In this document: positions 1-10,815 of the stretch, piece by piece
Position numbering within the stretch: position 1 is the first letter of the stretch
How the letters are laid out: the number at the start of each line of letters is the position of its first letter
NCBI GenBank assembly: GCA_024195585.1
Contig: SWBL01000142.1
Span: 1 to 64,000, forward strand
Length of the DNA stretch: 64,000 nucleotides
Direction: 5' to 3'
Source: Aureobasidium sp. EXF-3400
Taxonomy: Eukaryota; Ascomycota; Dothideomycetes; Dothideales; Saccotheciaceae
Made by a program: the position numbers and the translations under genes
Notes under the pieces: model-generated
What the model saw: the letters and a program-made list of their open reading frames with translations, nothing else
What the model was told of the DNA's origin: nothing
The model's database searches: none

Positions 1-1
1 C

Positions 2-327
2 TTGATGAAGCGTATCCAGCGTGGTCCCGTCCGCGGTATCTCGTTCAAGCTCCAGGAAGAGGAGCGCGAGCGCAAGGACCAGTACGTCCCCGAGGTCTCC
101 GCCCTCGACTTCACCCAGAACTCCGAGTCTGGCATGCTCGACGTCGACCAGGACACCAAGGACCTCCTCAAGTCCCTCGGCGTAAGTTTTTTGACCTTTG
201 TCTGTCTCTGCAATCCACTGACATGTGTTCACAGTTCGACGCCATCAACGTCAACGTCGTCCCCGTTGCCCAGCAGCAGGTCGTCGAGCGCCCCCGCCGC
301 TTCGGCGCCGGCCTCCCCCGCAACTAA
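2..327 (+). CDS. rps17: 40S ribosomal protein eS17 (C-terminal part, 5' end outside window)
   Basis: Structural protein of the small cytosolic ribosomal subunit. The gene enters from the left edge. Exon 1 runs to 181, an intron with GTAAGT donor and ACAG acceptor covers 182-234 (53 bp), and the last exon 235-327 ends in TAA. The read-through protein begins [20 protein letters not shown] and ends with the proline/arginine-rich tail [13 protein letters not shown], both typical of fungal eS17. Codon use is strongly C-ending (GTC, CTC, GCC), as expected of a very highly expressed gene and unlike most neighbours. The N-terminal half is missing only because of the window edge. Identification is secure. 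Confidence 0.95.
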   Translation, partial: DEAYPAWSRPRYLVQAPGRGARAQGPVRPRGLRPRLHPELRVWHARRRPGHQGPPQVPRRKFFDLCLSLQSTDMCSQFDAINVNVVPVAQQQVVERPRRFGAGLPRN

Positions 328-1169
328 GCGTTCACTCGCTCTTCCTTGCGGCAGGGTTGAAAAAGTTCTTGACACAATTGGTGGGAGTTCTACATGGCGC
401 ATTAGTCTTGCTAGGTTCGGATTTTCTTCAATACAAAATCTGCTCCCCCTCTGCACAACCAGGTGTCGCTGATTCTCCGCAAGGAGATGATGCTTGACTG
501 CCATTCATTCACATTCTTTTTCTTTGGCCACGATTACATGGCGGAAGGGTCTACGGGTAAAGCTGAGACTTCTTTCTGCTGGTTTTCGTGGCTGACTGGA
601 GTCGAGACTTGCAAGAGAAAAACCCTTCTTGCTTGTCTTTGGCCCAGTCATTGTGACTTCCAATCATGTGTGTCATTTTGGTGCTCTCATGTGATTCTTA
701 TTGTTATGCTCTTGAAATGTTGTCTGCACTTCTGGTCATGCTTCGCCTGTGTGACCACTAGGTCCATGGTGCACGCGTAAGCCATGAAGCTTTTGTAGAC
801 TTGTCACTGGACGACACCATAAGTTCGTGGTCTCTCATCCATGTTGCAGGTTTCGCATTTGAACCATGTATTGAGATCTGTCATGCTTCTGAACTTCTGC
901 CTTGAGCGGACATCGCTTCGCATGACCAGGTAGGTTCAAACGTATCCTCGAATTCGTGTCATTATCCTCAATGAACAGCTTTCAAGAAATCTCAAGTCGA
1001 CACATCTCCACCTCCATAGACATTACCTTGTCCCAAGGAGTCATAGCCACTCATACTCGTCACGTATAAAACATTCAAAAATATATCATGCTTCTGCCGC
1101 AACTTATCACAATCCTCCATTCTGTCACTCATTGCTTCAACTATACCCGATCTAACAAAGCTGCCTACT
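328..1169. other. Intergenic, eS17 3' region
   Basis: Holds the probable 3' untranslated region of the eS17 gene, then AT-richer sequence. Short open frames occur on both strands but show no recognisable protein, no splice-linked extension and no coding bias. I see no RNA gene here. Confidence 0.4.
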
Positions 1170-1570
1170 ATGATGGTATCAGGTCTTTTGTCCTTTGTTG
1201 TCTTTCTCTTGAGTTTCTGTCTGTTGAGTAATGGGCATGATACACTTGGATACGATGGACTGATAACTGAGACATGTTTGGTTGAGTAAGCATTTGCATC
1301 CGTGTCTCTTTTCGTGGAAGGATGCAAGGAGCTACGTAATTCTTGCTAACATAGACGTATAGTTCAACTCATCCACCTCAAAACCATACCGCCTACAGCC
1401 ATGATGGCTGGGATGGCACACAAGAACACATCTCCCACATCTCCATCGGGCATACAGCTAGTGCAGCCAATGCGAACACTGATGCTGTTCCTGATACTCA
1501 CAGTTTCCGTGTTCCTGTAACCAACGACGATCCTCCATCTCAACGAAATCCCACCGGTTGCCCCTATTAA
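1170..1570 (+). CDS. Candidate small secreted protein, two exons, 107 aa
   Basis: No known family recognised. Exon 1 is 1170-1285 and exon 2 is 1363-1570; the 77-bp intron 1286-1362 has a GTAAGC donor, a GCTAAC branch site and a TAG acceptor about 20 nt later. The spliced frame is open for 107 codons and ends in TAA. The first 20 residues are a hydrophobic leader (MMVSGLLSFVVFLLSFCLLS) resembling a signal peptide. The mature part is about 87 residues, Asp/Thr/His/Pro-rich, with two cysteines (about C36 and C105) and one NxT glycosylation sequon near residue 46. The gene is convergent with the AFG1-type gene. Each exon alone is short, so exon-blind scans miss it. A chance leader in an untranslated region is the alternative; expression would decide. 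Confidence 0.45.
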
Positions 1571-1755
1571 CAACCCGCTTTCGAGCCTCCAACACCAAGA
1601 AAGCTCGAAACCTCAACTCTCTCCCCACCACCAGATAGCGTAGGCAAATATCACATCATCGATCTACGCCCCAAGGCTATTTGATTTCATCGTATATATC
1701 AAGAGTTCCCGCTTATCCGAATTACTACATCATGCCAATGATCGTATTCACAACC

Positions 1756-3027
1756 TCAATCCATCTGTCCATACTTTACTGAACCCATCTCATGTAACCT
1801 CGACACTGCTCTGCCGATAGCGAATCCTACATCAGTCTCTCCAGCACCTCCAGTCGCCAGACTCGCTTCCGCCAACCCAGTAGCCGACCACTCAGTATCT
1901 CCTGACACGAAGGTACTCATCATAGACGAACTTGCGCCTCCTCCTTTCTTCACACTCATCCTCAATCCTCCCTGTTTCTTCATCAACCGCTGCCGTTCAT
2001 TTTCCACTATTTCAGCAAAAGCTTCATCAATAGTTGAAGCAGATAAAATAACAACGCGAGTGCCTGATTCATATGCCAAATCAATAAGCGTAATAAACCG
2101 ACGCACGAAGTCCAATTCCGAAAGACTAAACCGGCGCAATCCAGACAGATAAATGGTATCTGCCCGTCGACAGAGAGCATGATAATCCGCAGCACCGAGT
2201 TTGTTTTCGCAGAGTTGTGAAAATGTTGATATGACGGTGAGGGAACCCTCAACATCTCCAGATTGAACGGCAGAGACTTGCAACTTCCTGCCCATCATGA
2301 CTGCAATCTCATGAGTCTTGGGTGTTTGTCCTTGAGTAGCGATGTCAAGATTTGCTTGAAACTCTGCAGGATCGGTGAAGAAGACTTTTCGCCTTTCCTC
2401 AGTTGTTCCATTGATCCCTAGGCGATAATCAATCTCTCCACCCAAATTCCAAGTCTCGCAGCGATACTTCAACATTGCGATAAACGGCAGAAACAACTCC
2501 CTGTTAAGTCCATCTTCGTATAGTTTTTCCGGCTGTCGATTAGACGTCGCCACCATAACACCCCCAGCAGCCCAAAAAGCACCCATCAAGCGCTGCAAAA
2601 TCATCGCATCTGCTATATCCGTGACTTGAAACTCGTCGAAACATAACACTCTGCTTTCAGCATGGATTTGGCGACCGATAACCGGTAAAGGATCCACTGA
2701 TCCATATCTGGGTGCTGAAGAGCGAGCGTGATGGAGGCGGGAATGCACATCTAGCATGAATTCGTGGAAATGTGCTCGGCGCCGGGAGATGTGTGAAGGA
2801 AGGGTGGAGGTGAAGAGGGAGGCTAGGTAGGATTTTCCTGTTCCGACGGAGCCGTGGATGTAGAGGCCGCCGGTTGCTGGTTTTGCGGTGTCGGAGGAGT
2901 TGAGGTTGGTTTGGATGGCGGAGAGGCGATTGATTAGTGCTGCTTGCGATGGGTTTTGTGATAGGCGACCTCGTTTGAGGAGAGCGTGGTAGGCATTGTC
3001 CAGAGATGTGGTTGTTAAGGATGGCAT
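1756..3027 (-). CDS. afg1: AFG1-family AAA ATPase (LACE1/ZapE-like)
   Basis: Single-exon gene of 423 codons encoding a member of the AFG1/LACE1 P-loop ATPases, which in yeast and animals act at the mitochondrial inner membrane in turnover of oxidative-phosphorylation subunits. Visible motifs are Walker A GSVGTGKS (residues 59-66), Walker B LCFDEF (about 128-133) and a TSNR sensor-type motif (161-164) followed by the family signature in which a Leu-Tyr-Glu-Asp-Gly segment precedes a conserved Arg-Glu. The C-terminal third has the family's hydrophobic strand plus a low-complexity Lys/Gly/Ser tail. The N-terminus is short, with no obvious long presequence, so an upstream exon or a non-mitochondrial location is possible. 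The start chosen is the first ATG of the open frame. Family assignment is firm; location is inferred. Confidence 0.9.
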   Translation of the reverse strand: MPSLTTTSLDNAYHALLKRGRLSQNPSQAALINRLSAIQTNLNSSDTAKPATGGLYIHGSVGTGKSYLASLFTSTLPSHISRRRAHFHEFMLDVHSRLHHARSSAPRYGSVDPLPVIGRQIHAESRVLCFDEFQVTDIADAMILQRLMGAFWAAGGVMVATSNRQPEKLYEDGLNRELFLPFIAMLKYRCETWNLGGEIDYRLGINGTTEERRKVFFTDPAEFQANLDIATQGQTPKTHEIAVMMGRKLQVSAVQSGDVEGSLTVISTFSQLCENKLGAADYHALCRRADTIYLSGLRRFSLSELDFVRRFITLIDLAYESGTRVVILSASTIDEAFAEIVENERQRLMKKQGGLRMSVKKGGGASSSMMSTFVSGDTEWSATGLAEASLATGGAGETDVGFAIGRAVSRLHEMGSVKYGQMD

Positions 3028-3776
3028 GTTTGAGAAGCAGGTACGGAGTTACAATGGTGCGGAGGTCGGGTTTGTGTCACGTTGCCCTCAGAGACTTTGC
3101 AGAGTCATATCCGCTGCTTGATGGAAACGCAATGCCGTATTCTGACGCTCTTCTGTAAGAACTTATGAATATTGATTGGCGCAATGTTTTCCAGTAGTTG
3201 TGTACGCGACATCCATATCTTTCCTCGATGCGTCCCCGGAAGTGATGAGGTAGCCTTTCTGCTACAGAACGCCGAGAATTTGTTAACGACCAACAGATTC
3301 TCACGTCGTCTCCTGATGATCGTGAACACTTCCTCTTAATGATAAGCTCTTCAGAATACATATTTTTGCTAATGACCGATTAGAACATAGATAACAAGGG
3401 AACACCATCTGGCCCTCCAACCTGCAGAATACGATGAGATCATGGCGTAGGGGTAGACAACTGCAAGGATAATTAAGGACTGGAAGACGATGAAAATACA
3501 ACAGTCGAGATCGTATATATCTGATAAGGGACACGAATACTGTTCTTAAATATTGCATATCAATTCATAGCTAGCTCATTGTACATAATCTCATCCTCAT
3601 CAAATCTCTCGTATCAATCAACCCTCATCAAATCTCTCGTATCAATCAACCCTCACCAAACCTCCCAGATCCCCAGATCTCACACCCACTCATAGATCAT
3701 AGCCATTCCAGATGAGCGGTATACACCGCTGGGATCGGGAAATGAATTGATTAATCAATCAATCAATTACACCCAC
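3028..3776. other. Intergenic between AFG1-type gene and sugar transporter
   Basis: Contains the promoter of the AFG1-type gene (leftward) and the 3' region of the transporter. The only structure I see is a short tandem repeat at 3595-3650. No supported gene. Confidence 0.4.
3595..3650. repeat. Tandem duplication of a 28-bp unit
   Basis: Two perfect head-to-tail copies of a 28-bp unit beginning CCTCATCAAATCTCTCGTAT occupy 3595-3622 and 3623-3650. A partial third copy (CCTCA) follows. It lies in non-coding DNA and looks like a replication-slippage product. Confidence 0.9.
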
Positions 3777-6029
3777 TCAAACCTTCTCAACAATCTCAAC
3801 CTGCTGCACCGTCAACCCCTTCTCTTTCATATCCCCATCATCATCATGCTTGCTCTGCTCATTCGCAACAGCAGCAACATCAAGCGTTCTATCTTCTCCA
3901 TCGAAATACTTAGCGATCTCTTCGAGCGGAGTATACCTTGTTTCCACCAGGAAGAAGTAGATAACAGCCACTTCGAAGGCGAGGAACACGCAGTAGCAGA
4001 TGTAGTACTTCCACTTGAGGGCTTCGAGGGCGATGGCATTGATGTATTGGTCTGTGATGTATGTTAGTGGGAGTGTGTTTGTGTGTGTTAAAGGGTGTTA
4101 GTAGGTGTTGGTGGGTGTTGGTGGGGGGCATGGAGGAGGAGGATGGAGCAAAGGGAACAGCACAACTTACTGAAGAAGAGAGAAAGTGTAACACAGAAAT
4201 TGAGCCATGTAAAGCCTAAAGGTCATTGGGAGTTAGTCTAGTGCCCTTGAGAATCATATTGGTTGCCTCGGGAAGCAAGGGCACAAAACCGGGGCCTTAC
4301 CTTTGGCTCTGAGACCGTATGGCATGATTTCAGTGGTGTAGGTAGCCATGAGACCGTTCCTATGATGCTGTTAGTGCTTTATTGATTATTGCTGATTAGT
4401 GGTAGCGTACTTGAAGTCGTAGAAGAATCCATAGATGAACAACATTGCCACAAATGCGGCACCAAGACTGCTCTGAGGAGTCGCCGCGTAGCGAGCAGCA
4501 AGGATCGTAGCAATGTTGAACACGACGAAGGTACCGATAGTCTGTAAAGTAAAGCTATGGTTGGCATACTGGTTGGGTTTGGGTCGTGGTATTTTTTACT
4601 TACCGAAATGAGATACATCGGGCGACGTCCCATCTTGTCAGCCAAGAAGGACATACCGATATTCGTGACCAACGAGCAACTCTTCATGCCTCCATTGATG
4701 CCTAGTTGAGTGCTGGAAGATGTGATACCGATCTCCTTCATGATCTAGAAACTGTTAGCCTCGCGTCCCAGCATTGCACCAAGAGGGTTCCAACTCACCG
4801 TAGTCAAGTAGTATGAGATGATACCGTTTCCAGACCTATTCCCATTGCCAATTAGCTTATAACATAAGGTGAAGTATATATTATAACTTACCATTGTGAG
4901 AAGAAGCCAATGGCTGTGATGATACCCATTCTCTTTCTGTTTCCGGGAGTCTTGAACAAGTCGAGCCAGCCAGTACGATTGGCTTCCTGATCCATCTTGA
5001 GAGCAGCGACGATTTCGTTGTACTCTAGCTGCACAAGTTTGTCGTCGCGGTCGCCGTTGATCGAGTGATACTTGGCGATAATGTCCAGTGCTTCTTCGGA
5101 GCGGTCCTTACTGATCAACCAACGAGGACTTTCCGGAGTAAAGAAGATAGCCAGAGAAATGATGATGGAGAAGGTGCACTGAAGCAGAGATGGCAAGCGC
5201 CATGACCAATCACTCTTGATCTTCAAAGTGGAGTAAGTGACCCAACTCGCGATGAAGGCTCCGGAATGGTACGAGGCACCAGATAGAGTGACCAGGACAG
5301 CACGGTCCTGAGGAGGAGCTAACTCGGTAATCAGGAGGGGCGCAGAACCTAGCACAATGCAGTCTCCGAATCCAATAAGAAGTCTAGCGGCTACGAACAT
5401 GCCGAAAGTGCTTGCTCCAGTCTGAAGACCGACACCGAGGATCATGATGCATGATCCAACAAGGACACCAGAGCGGCGACCAAACATATCGATGATGTAA
5501 GGTACGAAGAAGAGACCCACCAAGGAGCCCAAACTCATAGAGGCACTGAATGAAAGTTTCCAGTTAGCATGTTTGGGTGATAATAAATCTTCTCACTTTA
5601 CTTACTTGAACAAGCCCAATATACTGCCCTTCGGATGGTTGAAATACTCTTGCCAGTAGGTAAGACCCTGGAGACCGTTCATCATCGAACCGTCAAAGCC
5701 ATTGGCCTTCGTAAAGTACAGTTAGCAGAGTTCTGTGGAAGATCAAATTATGGTACAAATTCGACCAGCCAGCTTGTCAAGCGAGTCTCATATCGATGAA
5801 ACAGCATCCTCGGACGCCATCTCGTCCGACATATCTGGTACTTGAATTGTACCTAAACCTTACGTACAGTGTTTGTCATGATCATAACGACCAGAAGGAA
5901 GTAGAGCTTCCTCATAGGACCTGAAGTCCACCATTTGACGCGTTCGATGGTGTGTCCAGCAAAGAAGAAGTGGCCCTTGGGAGGCTTGACTGGCACAGCC
6001 AATTTCTGCGGCTTGGGAAAACGAGGCAT
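3777..6029 (-). CDS. MFS sugar (hexose/disaccharide) transporter, nine exons
   Basis: Plasma-membrane sugar:proton symporter of the sugar porter family. Spliced model, complement of exons 5868-6029, 5606-5706, 4892-5545, 4799-4835, 4604-4744, 4411-4541, 4301-4359, 4171-4215 and 3777-4051, gives 534 aa in frame. Sugar-porter marks: NGFDGSMMNGLQ in helix 1, MFGRRSG after helix 2, PESPRWL near residue 225 opening the central loop, QWSGNGIISYYL in helix 7, DKMGRRP after helix 8, and VETRYTPLEEIAKYFDG after helix 12. The tail is charged and cytosolic. It is divergent from the GH43 gene, and three GGCTAAA boxes lie between them, suggesting joint induction by plant-wall sugars. Intron 8 (119 bp) is longer than the rest and TG-rich. 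The closest fungal relatives are probably lactose permease-type transporters; substrate is inferred. Confidence 0.9.
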
Positions 6030-6135
6030 GATGTGTTGATTGTCTCAGTGATATACCACAATAGACAGATGTTGGAGATATCAAAGTGGAGATGCGGAGA
6101 GATGATATAGATCTTGGAATGCCTTGCTATCAACA

Positions 6136-6142
6136 GGCTAAA
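6136..6142 (+). promoter_or_regulatory. GGCTAAA box (XlnR-type), site 1
   Basis: Exact GGCTAAA, about 107 bp upstream of the transporter start codon. Function inferred from the known XlnR consensus. Confidence 0.5.
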
Positions 6143-6298
6143 CTATCCCCGGGCTTATACCTCGAGGATTCAAGTGATTCACAACCTGAGTTCAAAACCA
6201 AGCAACTCGGCCGAGTTCATATCTCCCTCTTGCCTCTCCGCATACCAGTTTCTGGGGATGTGGTGTGTTCGAAGGAGTGTAACTTGGCGACTTTCACC

Positions 6299-6305
6299 GG
6301 CTAAA
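6299..6305 (+). promoter_or_regulatory. GGCTAAA box (XlnR-type), site 2
   Basis: Exact GGCTAAA, about 270 bp upstream of the transporter start and 745 bp upstream of the GH43 start. Confidence 0.5.
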
Positions 6306-6866
6306 CATCAAACAGGATCGCATCGAATTGCCATGGGCTTGATGGCGCAGAGTATCGCAGTCGTAGTCGCCGTTGTAGTGGTGCCAAGTGGGCTGAGAGT
6401 TCTTGGTATAGTATTCGTGGCTTGGAACGAGTCGTATCGCGGCAAAGCTCTTTGCCTTGTAGATATCGTTTTGTTCTGAGAAGTCGGCTACGCATATCGA
6501 TATGCCATCGAATCAAAGTGCCATAGACCGTGGGATGCAGCCTTTGGTCTAGATGCTTCACTGATACAAAGGCAGCGAGTCAGATATTTCCACTGGCTGC
6601 AGGTGCTCGTGTTCAGCGGTCGATCACATGTTGTAGGACAAGGAGTAGTTATCCGAGAATGCGGGGGCGGAACATCTATGCGGAGCAAACATGTGGAGAT
6701 GATCAGGGAAAGTGAACCATGCGGGGAATAACTCATCGCGACGTCTTCGGCATCCGACCCCTTTCGGTTCAAGTCACATCTGACTCTCGCTATCGACCGT
6801 TCCAAGGCGGTCTCTGTCGTGATCCGGTGTTGTTCATGCCTAAATGCTTGCCGCTCGGCCAAGGCT

Positions 6867-6873
6867 GGCTAAA
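6867..6873 (+). promoter_or_regulatory. GGCTAAA box (XlnR-type), site 3
   Basis: Exact GGCTAAA about 178 bp upstream of the GH43 start codon, a usual distance for an activator site in fungal promoters. Confidence 0.55.
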
Positions 6874-7050
6874 CTCGTGTTGTTGACAGGCTGTGCCACA
6901 AACGTGGGGCATCGCGAGACCTTTGAGCTTTAACCGGCCAGCCACATACCATGCTCGACGTAAGTAAGCTTTCCTCCCACCGGACTGGCGACCAGGAGGT
7001 ACACTTGTCCATCGTGTTTCTCGTTTGAGATCATCCACTTGTCCGAGGTC

Positions 7051-8624
7051 ATGGCGTCCACAATCAACCCGATTATTCCTGGTTTTGCTCCCGATCCTTC
7101 TGCGATTCTGGTTGGCGATACATTCTTCTTGGTCAACTCGACGTTTCACTTGTTCCCCGGTCTTCCCATATATGCTTCGAAAGATCTTGTCAACTGGACT
7201 CTGATAGGTGAGATGGAAAAGAAACCTCATGGCTTTGCACATGCTGACGACTCTCAGGAAATGCAATCAACCGCCAAGCACAACTCTCTTTGCGTCTTTC
7301 CAGCACTAAACTCGAACCTCAAGAAGATGGCACAGTCATGCTTGCTACAGGTGGACTGTTTGCTCCAACCATCAGACACGACCCCAAGACAGGAAAGACA
7401 TACATAATCAACACAAACGTCATCCACCCCGAAGACGGTGGAGAAGATATACCCCAAAACTTCATTGTAGCAACCGATGACATCTGGTCCGACAACTGGT
7501 CCGACCCAGTATATTTAGAGTTTGATGGCATCGACCCTTCCATTTTCTGGGACGAAGATGGAAAAGCTTATGTCAGTGGCTCGCGGGGGCCAGGTCCGAT
7601 GACGACGATCAGTCTCTTTGAGATTGATCTATCCACAGGCAAGAAATTGTCGGAAGAAAAGACCGTCTGGAAGGGCACTGGAGGTATCTACCCAGAAGGC
7701 CCTCACATCTACAAGAAAGATGGCTTCTACTATCTCCTCATCTCCGAAGGCGGTACTTTCAAAGACCACATGATCACTGTTGCAAGGTCAAAGAACATCT
7801 GGGGCCCCTACGAGGAGAATGAGAAGAATCCAATTCTCACTGCAGCTGGTACGGATAACTATGTCCACTGCACTGGACACTGTGACATGTTCCAAGATAA
7901 GGACAACCAGTGGTGGGGTGTTTGCCTCGGGATGCGTATGCGAGACTCAAGATATCACATGGGGAGGGAGTCATTCCTGGTCTCGGGTCGTTGGGAACAA
8001 GGCGGATGGCCAGAACTCGACACCGTCGAAGTCACCTCATCGCACAAGTTCAAGAACGATGTGGTGAAAGCAACAAAGACCGGCTTGGACTGGCTCTACA
8101 TCCGCGACGCCAACCTCGAGCACCACAAAATCGAGGACTCGACCATTCGCTTGACTCCAAGCAAAGCGGATATTTCCCAATGGCAAGAGCCCGTTTCTTT
8201 CGTTGGCAAACGCCAAAGGAAGCTTGAGGGGCACGCTTCGGTGAGCTTGGCTTTGCTGAAGACAGGATCATCTCGCGCAGGACTTGTGATTTACAAGGAC
8301 GAGCATCGATACACTCGTATTTACTACGACAGCAGTAGCAGCAACGTCTGCTTTGAGGTCGTCAACAATGCAAAGAAGATCAACAGACGTGATCAGGAGA
8401 AAGTCTTCAAAGAGATCTCCGAAATTCAACTACTGATCGAATATTCAGAGGAAAAGCTCATCTTCCAGTACGAGGAAGAGCAGGGTGTAACGAAAACGCT
8501 TGGAATCGTTGACACAGCAGAATTGTCGAATGCAGACTTTGTGGGCCCAATCATCGCTGTTTTCGCAGTGTCGGAAGAGCAAAGTGCTGAGATTGTGTTT
8601 ACGGACTTCAAGCATGAGCAGTAG
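7051..8624 (+). CDS. Glycoside hydrolase family 43 beta-xylosidase / arabinofuranosidase
   Basis: Hydrolyses beta-xylosidic or alpha-arabinosidic ends of hemicellulose oligomers. Exons 7051-7207 and 7258-8624, intron 7208-7257 (50 bp, GTGAG donor, CTCAG acceptor); 507 aa. The start is ATG at 7051, leading into NPIIPGFAPDPS. GH43 catalytic residues are visible: Asp15 in APDPS (base), Asp145 in DGIDPS (pKa modulator) and Glu199 in YPEGPH (acid). After the five-bladed propeller (about 1-320) comes a beta-sandwich C-terminal domain of the type common in fungal GH43 beta-xylosidases. No signal peptide is seen, so the enzyme is probably intracellular and would act on short oligomers brought in by the adjacent divergent transporter. 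The 3' end is convergent with an MFS gene 135 bp away. Exact substrate cannot be told from sequence. Confidence 0.92.
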
Positions 8625-8759
8625 ATAAGGAGTCAGCAATCTTCGAAAGGGCAGGAGAGCCTTGATCGTGACTTCCTTTGGGTGGGCAGAGAGAACTTTC
8701 ATCGCAGTTTTCATAGACATCTATACCAACTTATATTTTCCGATTGCATCTATCCATGC

Positions 8760-10145
8760 TCATACTTTCTGTACAAGACGAAGCCCAACCTTTGCAGTGC
8801 GTGCAGCAAACAGAAGTGATGCGCCGAGAACAAACGATGTTCCACCCCAAATTTGAGCAGATAAGTAGTTGCCGTTGGCATTTGTGATCAGAGCACCAGC
8901 CAGCGGTGGTCCAGTGAGGCAAGCAAAGGATACGATTGTGAAACCGACCCCCATTCGACTTCCTGCTTTCCTCATATCTGAGGTCAAACTTGACAGACCA
9001 GCCGGGAACATCGATTGTAGGCCAGCGGATCCAGAACCATAGATGGCGGCGAAGACAAACAACGATGCTTTCGAATGAACCCCAATCCATGCATAGATCA
9101 TGATACCGCAAAGCAGACTGAACGGTAACATAACGTTAACAGCGCCCATCCGATCGGCGAAGTAATTCGGAAGCAAGCGCCAAAGAAATCCGACACCGAC
9201 CATCGTAAGCAGCAGATCGATAGAGTCATGATAACTCATACCAATAACATTTCTCCCATAGCTGCCAACGAAGAAAAAAGCAAAATACAATCCCCAGAAG
9301 TTGAAAAACATGCCCGCGCAATAAAGCACATAAGGCAATTCCTTGAAACTCGACCACTCAACAATAGGTCCAGCTTTGCGGGGAGGCAATCTCGTGCGAT
9401 AGACAAGATTCGTCAAGATATTCGTGAACAGCATGAGAAAACCGCATACTCTGATCGTCCAAGGAAACCCAATGCGAGGAAGAAGTTGCTGCACAACGAT
9501 TGGAAAGACGATACCTCCAGTGCAAGAACCAATGGTGACAAAGCCGATGGCAAAGGACCGCTTCTTGACAAAATAAGTGCTGACAAGCGACATGACAGGG
9601 CAGAATTGCAGTCCGCCTGCAATACCGATGCACAATCCCTGTGACAAGAAAAGTTGCCAGTAATTCGTGGCTGCAGACATTGAAAAGACTCCCAGCAGCT
9701 GGAACACAGTGCCTGCAAAGTATACCGGTCGGAAGAGTCCAGCATCTAGTGCTCTTCCACTAAATGTCCCCAAGAAGAACAGCAGGAAAATCTGTACACT
9801 GCCAATCCACGAGATGGCTGAGGGATCCAGACCTAAGGATGTGTGGTAATATTCCTGGAAAACACCGTAACTTGTTACCCAGCCCCAGGTGCTGAAGATG
9901 GTCAGATGCGCCATAGCAACTTGTGTCCAGGCTTGTAGACCGCCATCAGGAGCTGGCTCGACGCTTCGTATTGATACAGCAGGGTCGCGTGAGAATGTGC
10001 TGGCGAGCGGTGGTTCCCCTGGCACTGGCTCAACAGCATGCAGTTCTTCCGACTTGTATGATCCTCGCTCTTGCTCATTTTCCAGATCCTTGAAACTCGA
10101 AACGCTCTCATGGGCATGGTTGTTCTTGGGCTCGTAGGACGTCAT
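8760..10145 (-). CDS. MFS transporter, monocarboxylate-porter type
   Basis: Intronless gene of 461 codons for a 12-span MFS protein of the fungal monocarboxylate porter group (Mch/Esbp6-like). A polar N-terminal tail of about 70 residues ends in the group signature PDGGLQAWTQV, followed by WGWVTSYGVFQEYY in helix 1 and the GSVQIFLLFFLGTFSGRALD segment of helices 2-3. Helix 4-5 has GIAGGLQFCPVMSLVSTYFV. The C-terminal half has GSAGLQSMFPAGLSSLTSD, also typical of this group. Members move carboxylates, riboflavin or sugars-derived acids, so the substrate is open. It lies tail-to-tail with the GH43 gene, which suggests but does not prove a shared role in sugar use. No GGCTAAA box was seen in its own promoter. 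Confidence 0.88.
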   Translation of the reverse strand: MTSYEPKNNHAHESVSSFKDLENEQERGSYKSEELHAVEPVPGEPPLASTFSRDPAVSIRSVEPAPDGGLQAWTQVAMAHLTIFSTWGWVTSYGVFQEYYHTSLGLDPSAISWIGSVQIFLLFFLGTFSGRALDAGLFRPVYFAGTVFQLLGVFSMSAATNYWQLFLSQGLCIGIAGGLQFCPVMSLVSTYFVKKRSFAIGFVTIGSCTGGIVFPIVVQQLLPRIGFPWTIRVCGFLMLFTNILTNLVYRTRLPPRKAGPIVEWSSFKELPYVLYCAGMFFNFWGLYFAFFFVGSYGRNVIGMSYHDSIDLLLTMVGVGFLWRLLPNYFADRMGAVNVMLPFSLLCGIMIYAWIGVHSKASLFVFAAIYGSGSAGLQSMFPAGLSSLTSDMRKAGSRMGVGFTIVSFACLTGPPLAGALITNANGNYLSAQIWGGTSFVLGASLLFAARTAKVGLRLVQKV

Positions 10146-10815
10146 TCTTCCGTTTTCAATGTCGGGCGCGTGGGTTCGAGGTCGTCAACACAAGTCCTGT
10201 AACACAATCACGTCCAGAGAAACGATATCGTGGCTGCATTGCAAGATAGCAATGAGTCAGTGGTTTGAGAGTGCCTATCCTCGGGCCTCCTCTTTTTGGA
10301 TGAATCATTGTACATCTCCGCTCTTTCGGCCAACGAATCCGATCGGGCGGGAAAATTGCCAAAAGGCGTGCTGATAGCTGGACTTGCCCGATCCCGCGTT
10401 TGCCGTTCGAGCCGCTTCGGAGTTCTTTGCGAGCAGGGTTGTCCCGCTGACTTCTATCTTTTTGAGAGGGTATAGATTCAATCACCACTTCAGCTGCTGT
10501 TGGTGATGATACTGGTCAGATCTGATCTTAGAACGTCTGGATAGTCTATTCGTTGATAAAATGGGGTTTCAAAGAACTTTCTCTATGGGTCAATCATGGC
10601 GAAGACACAACCAGGTTTTCTGGAGCTCAAGCTTCACACAAGACTTTGTACATGGCCTTACGTGAGAATAGTTCCTGGCCATAGAAAGCAATCAAGACCA
10701 AAATTACAAAGTAAAAGTAGGACCAAAAGAAGCAGAAGAAGAGAAAGTTCATAAATTCAATATTCAACCACTTAACACATCAAAGAATCCTATGTCCAGA
10801 ATTTAGAGGCACCGA
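10146..10815. other. Intergenic, promoter of MFS gene and 3' region of GH76 gene
   Basis: Both neighbours are on the minus strand. Open frames of up to 110 codons occur but have no protein-like features. Nothing else recognised. Confidence 0.4.

Larger units (their letters stand above)
6030..7050. promoter_or_regulatory. Divergent promoter, sugar transporter / GH43
   Basis: About 1 kb separates the two start codons, so this stretch must drive both genes. It carries three exact GGCTAAA words in the same orientation (6136, 6299, 6867). GGCTAAA is the established binding site of the xylanase regulator XlnR/Xyr1. No gene is supported inside it. Confidence 0.6.

Noticed and set aside
10160..10200. 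tRNA-like GGGTTCGAGG box
   Set aside because: No acceptor stem, D arm or A box could be paired with it.
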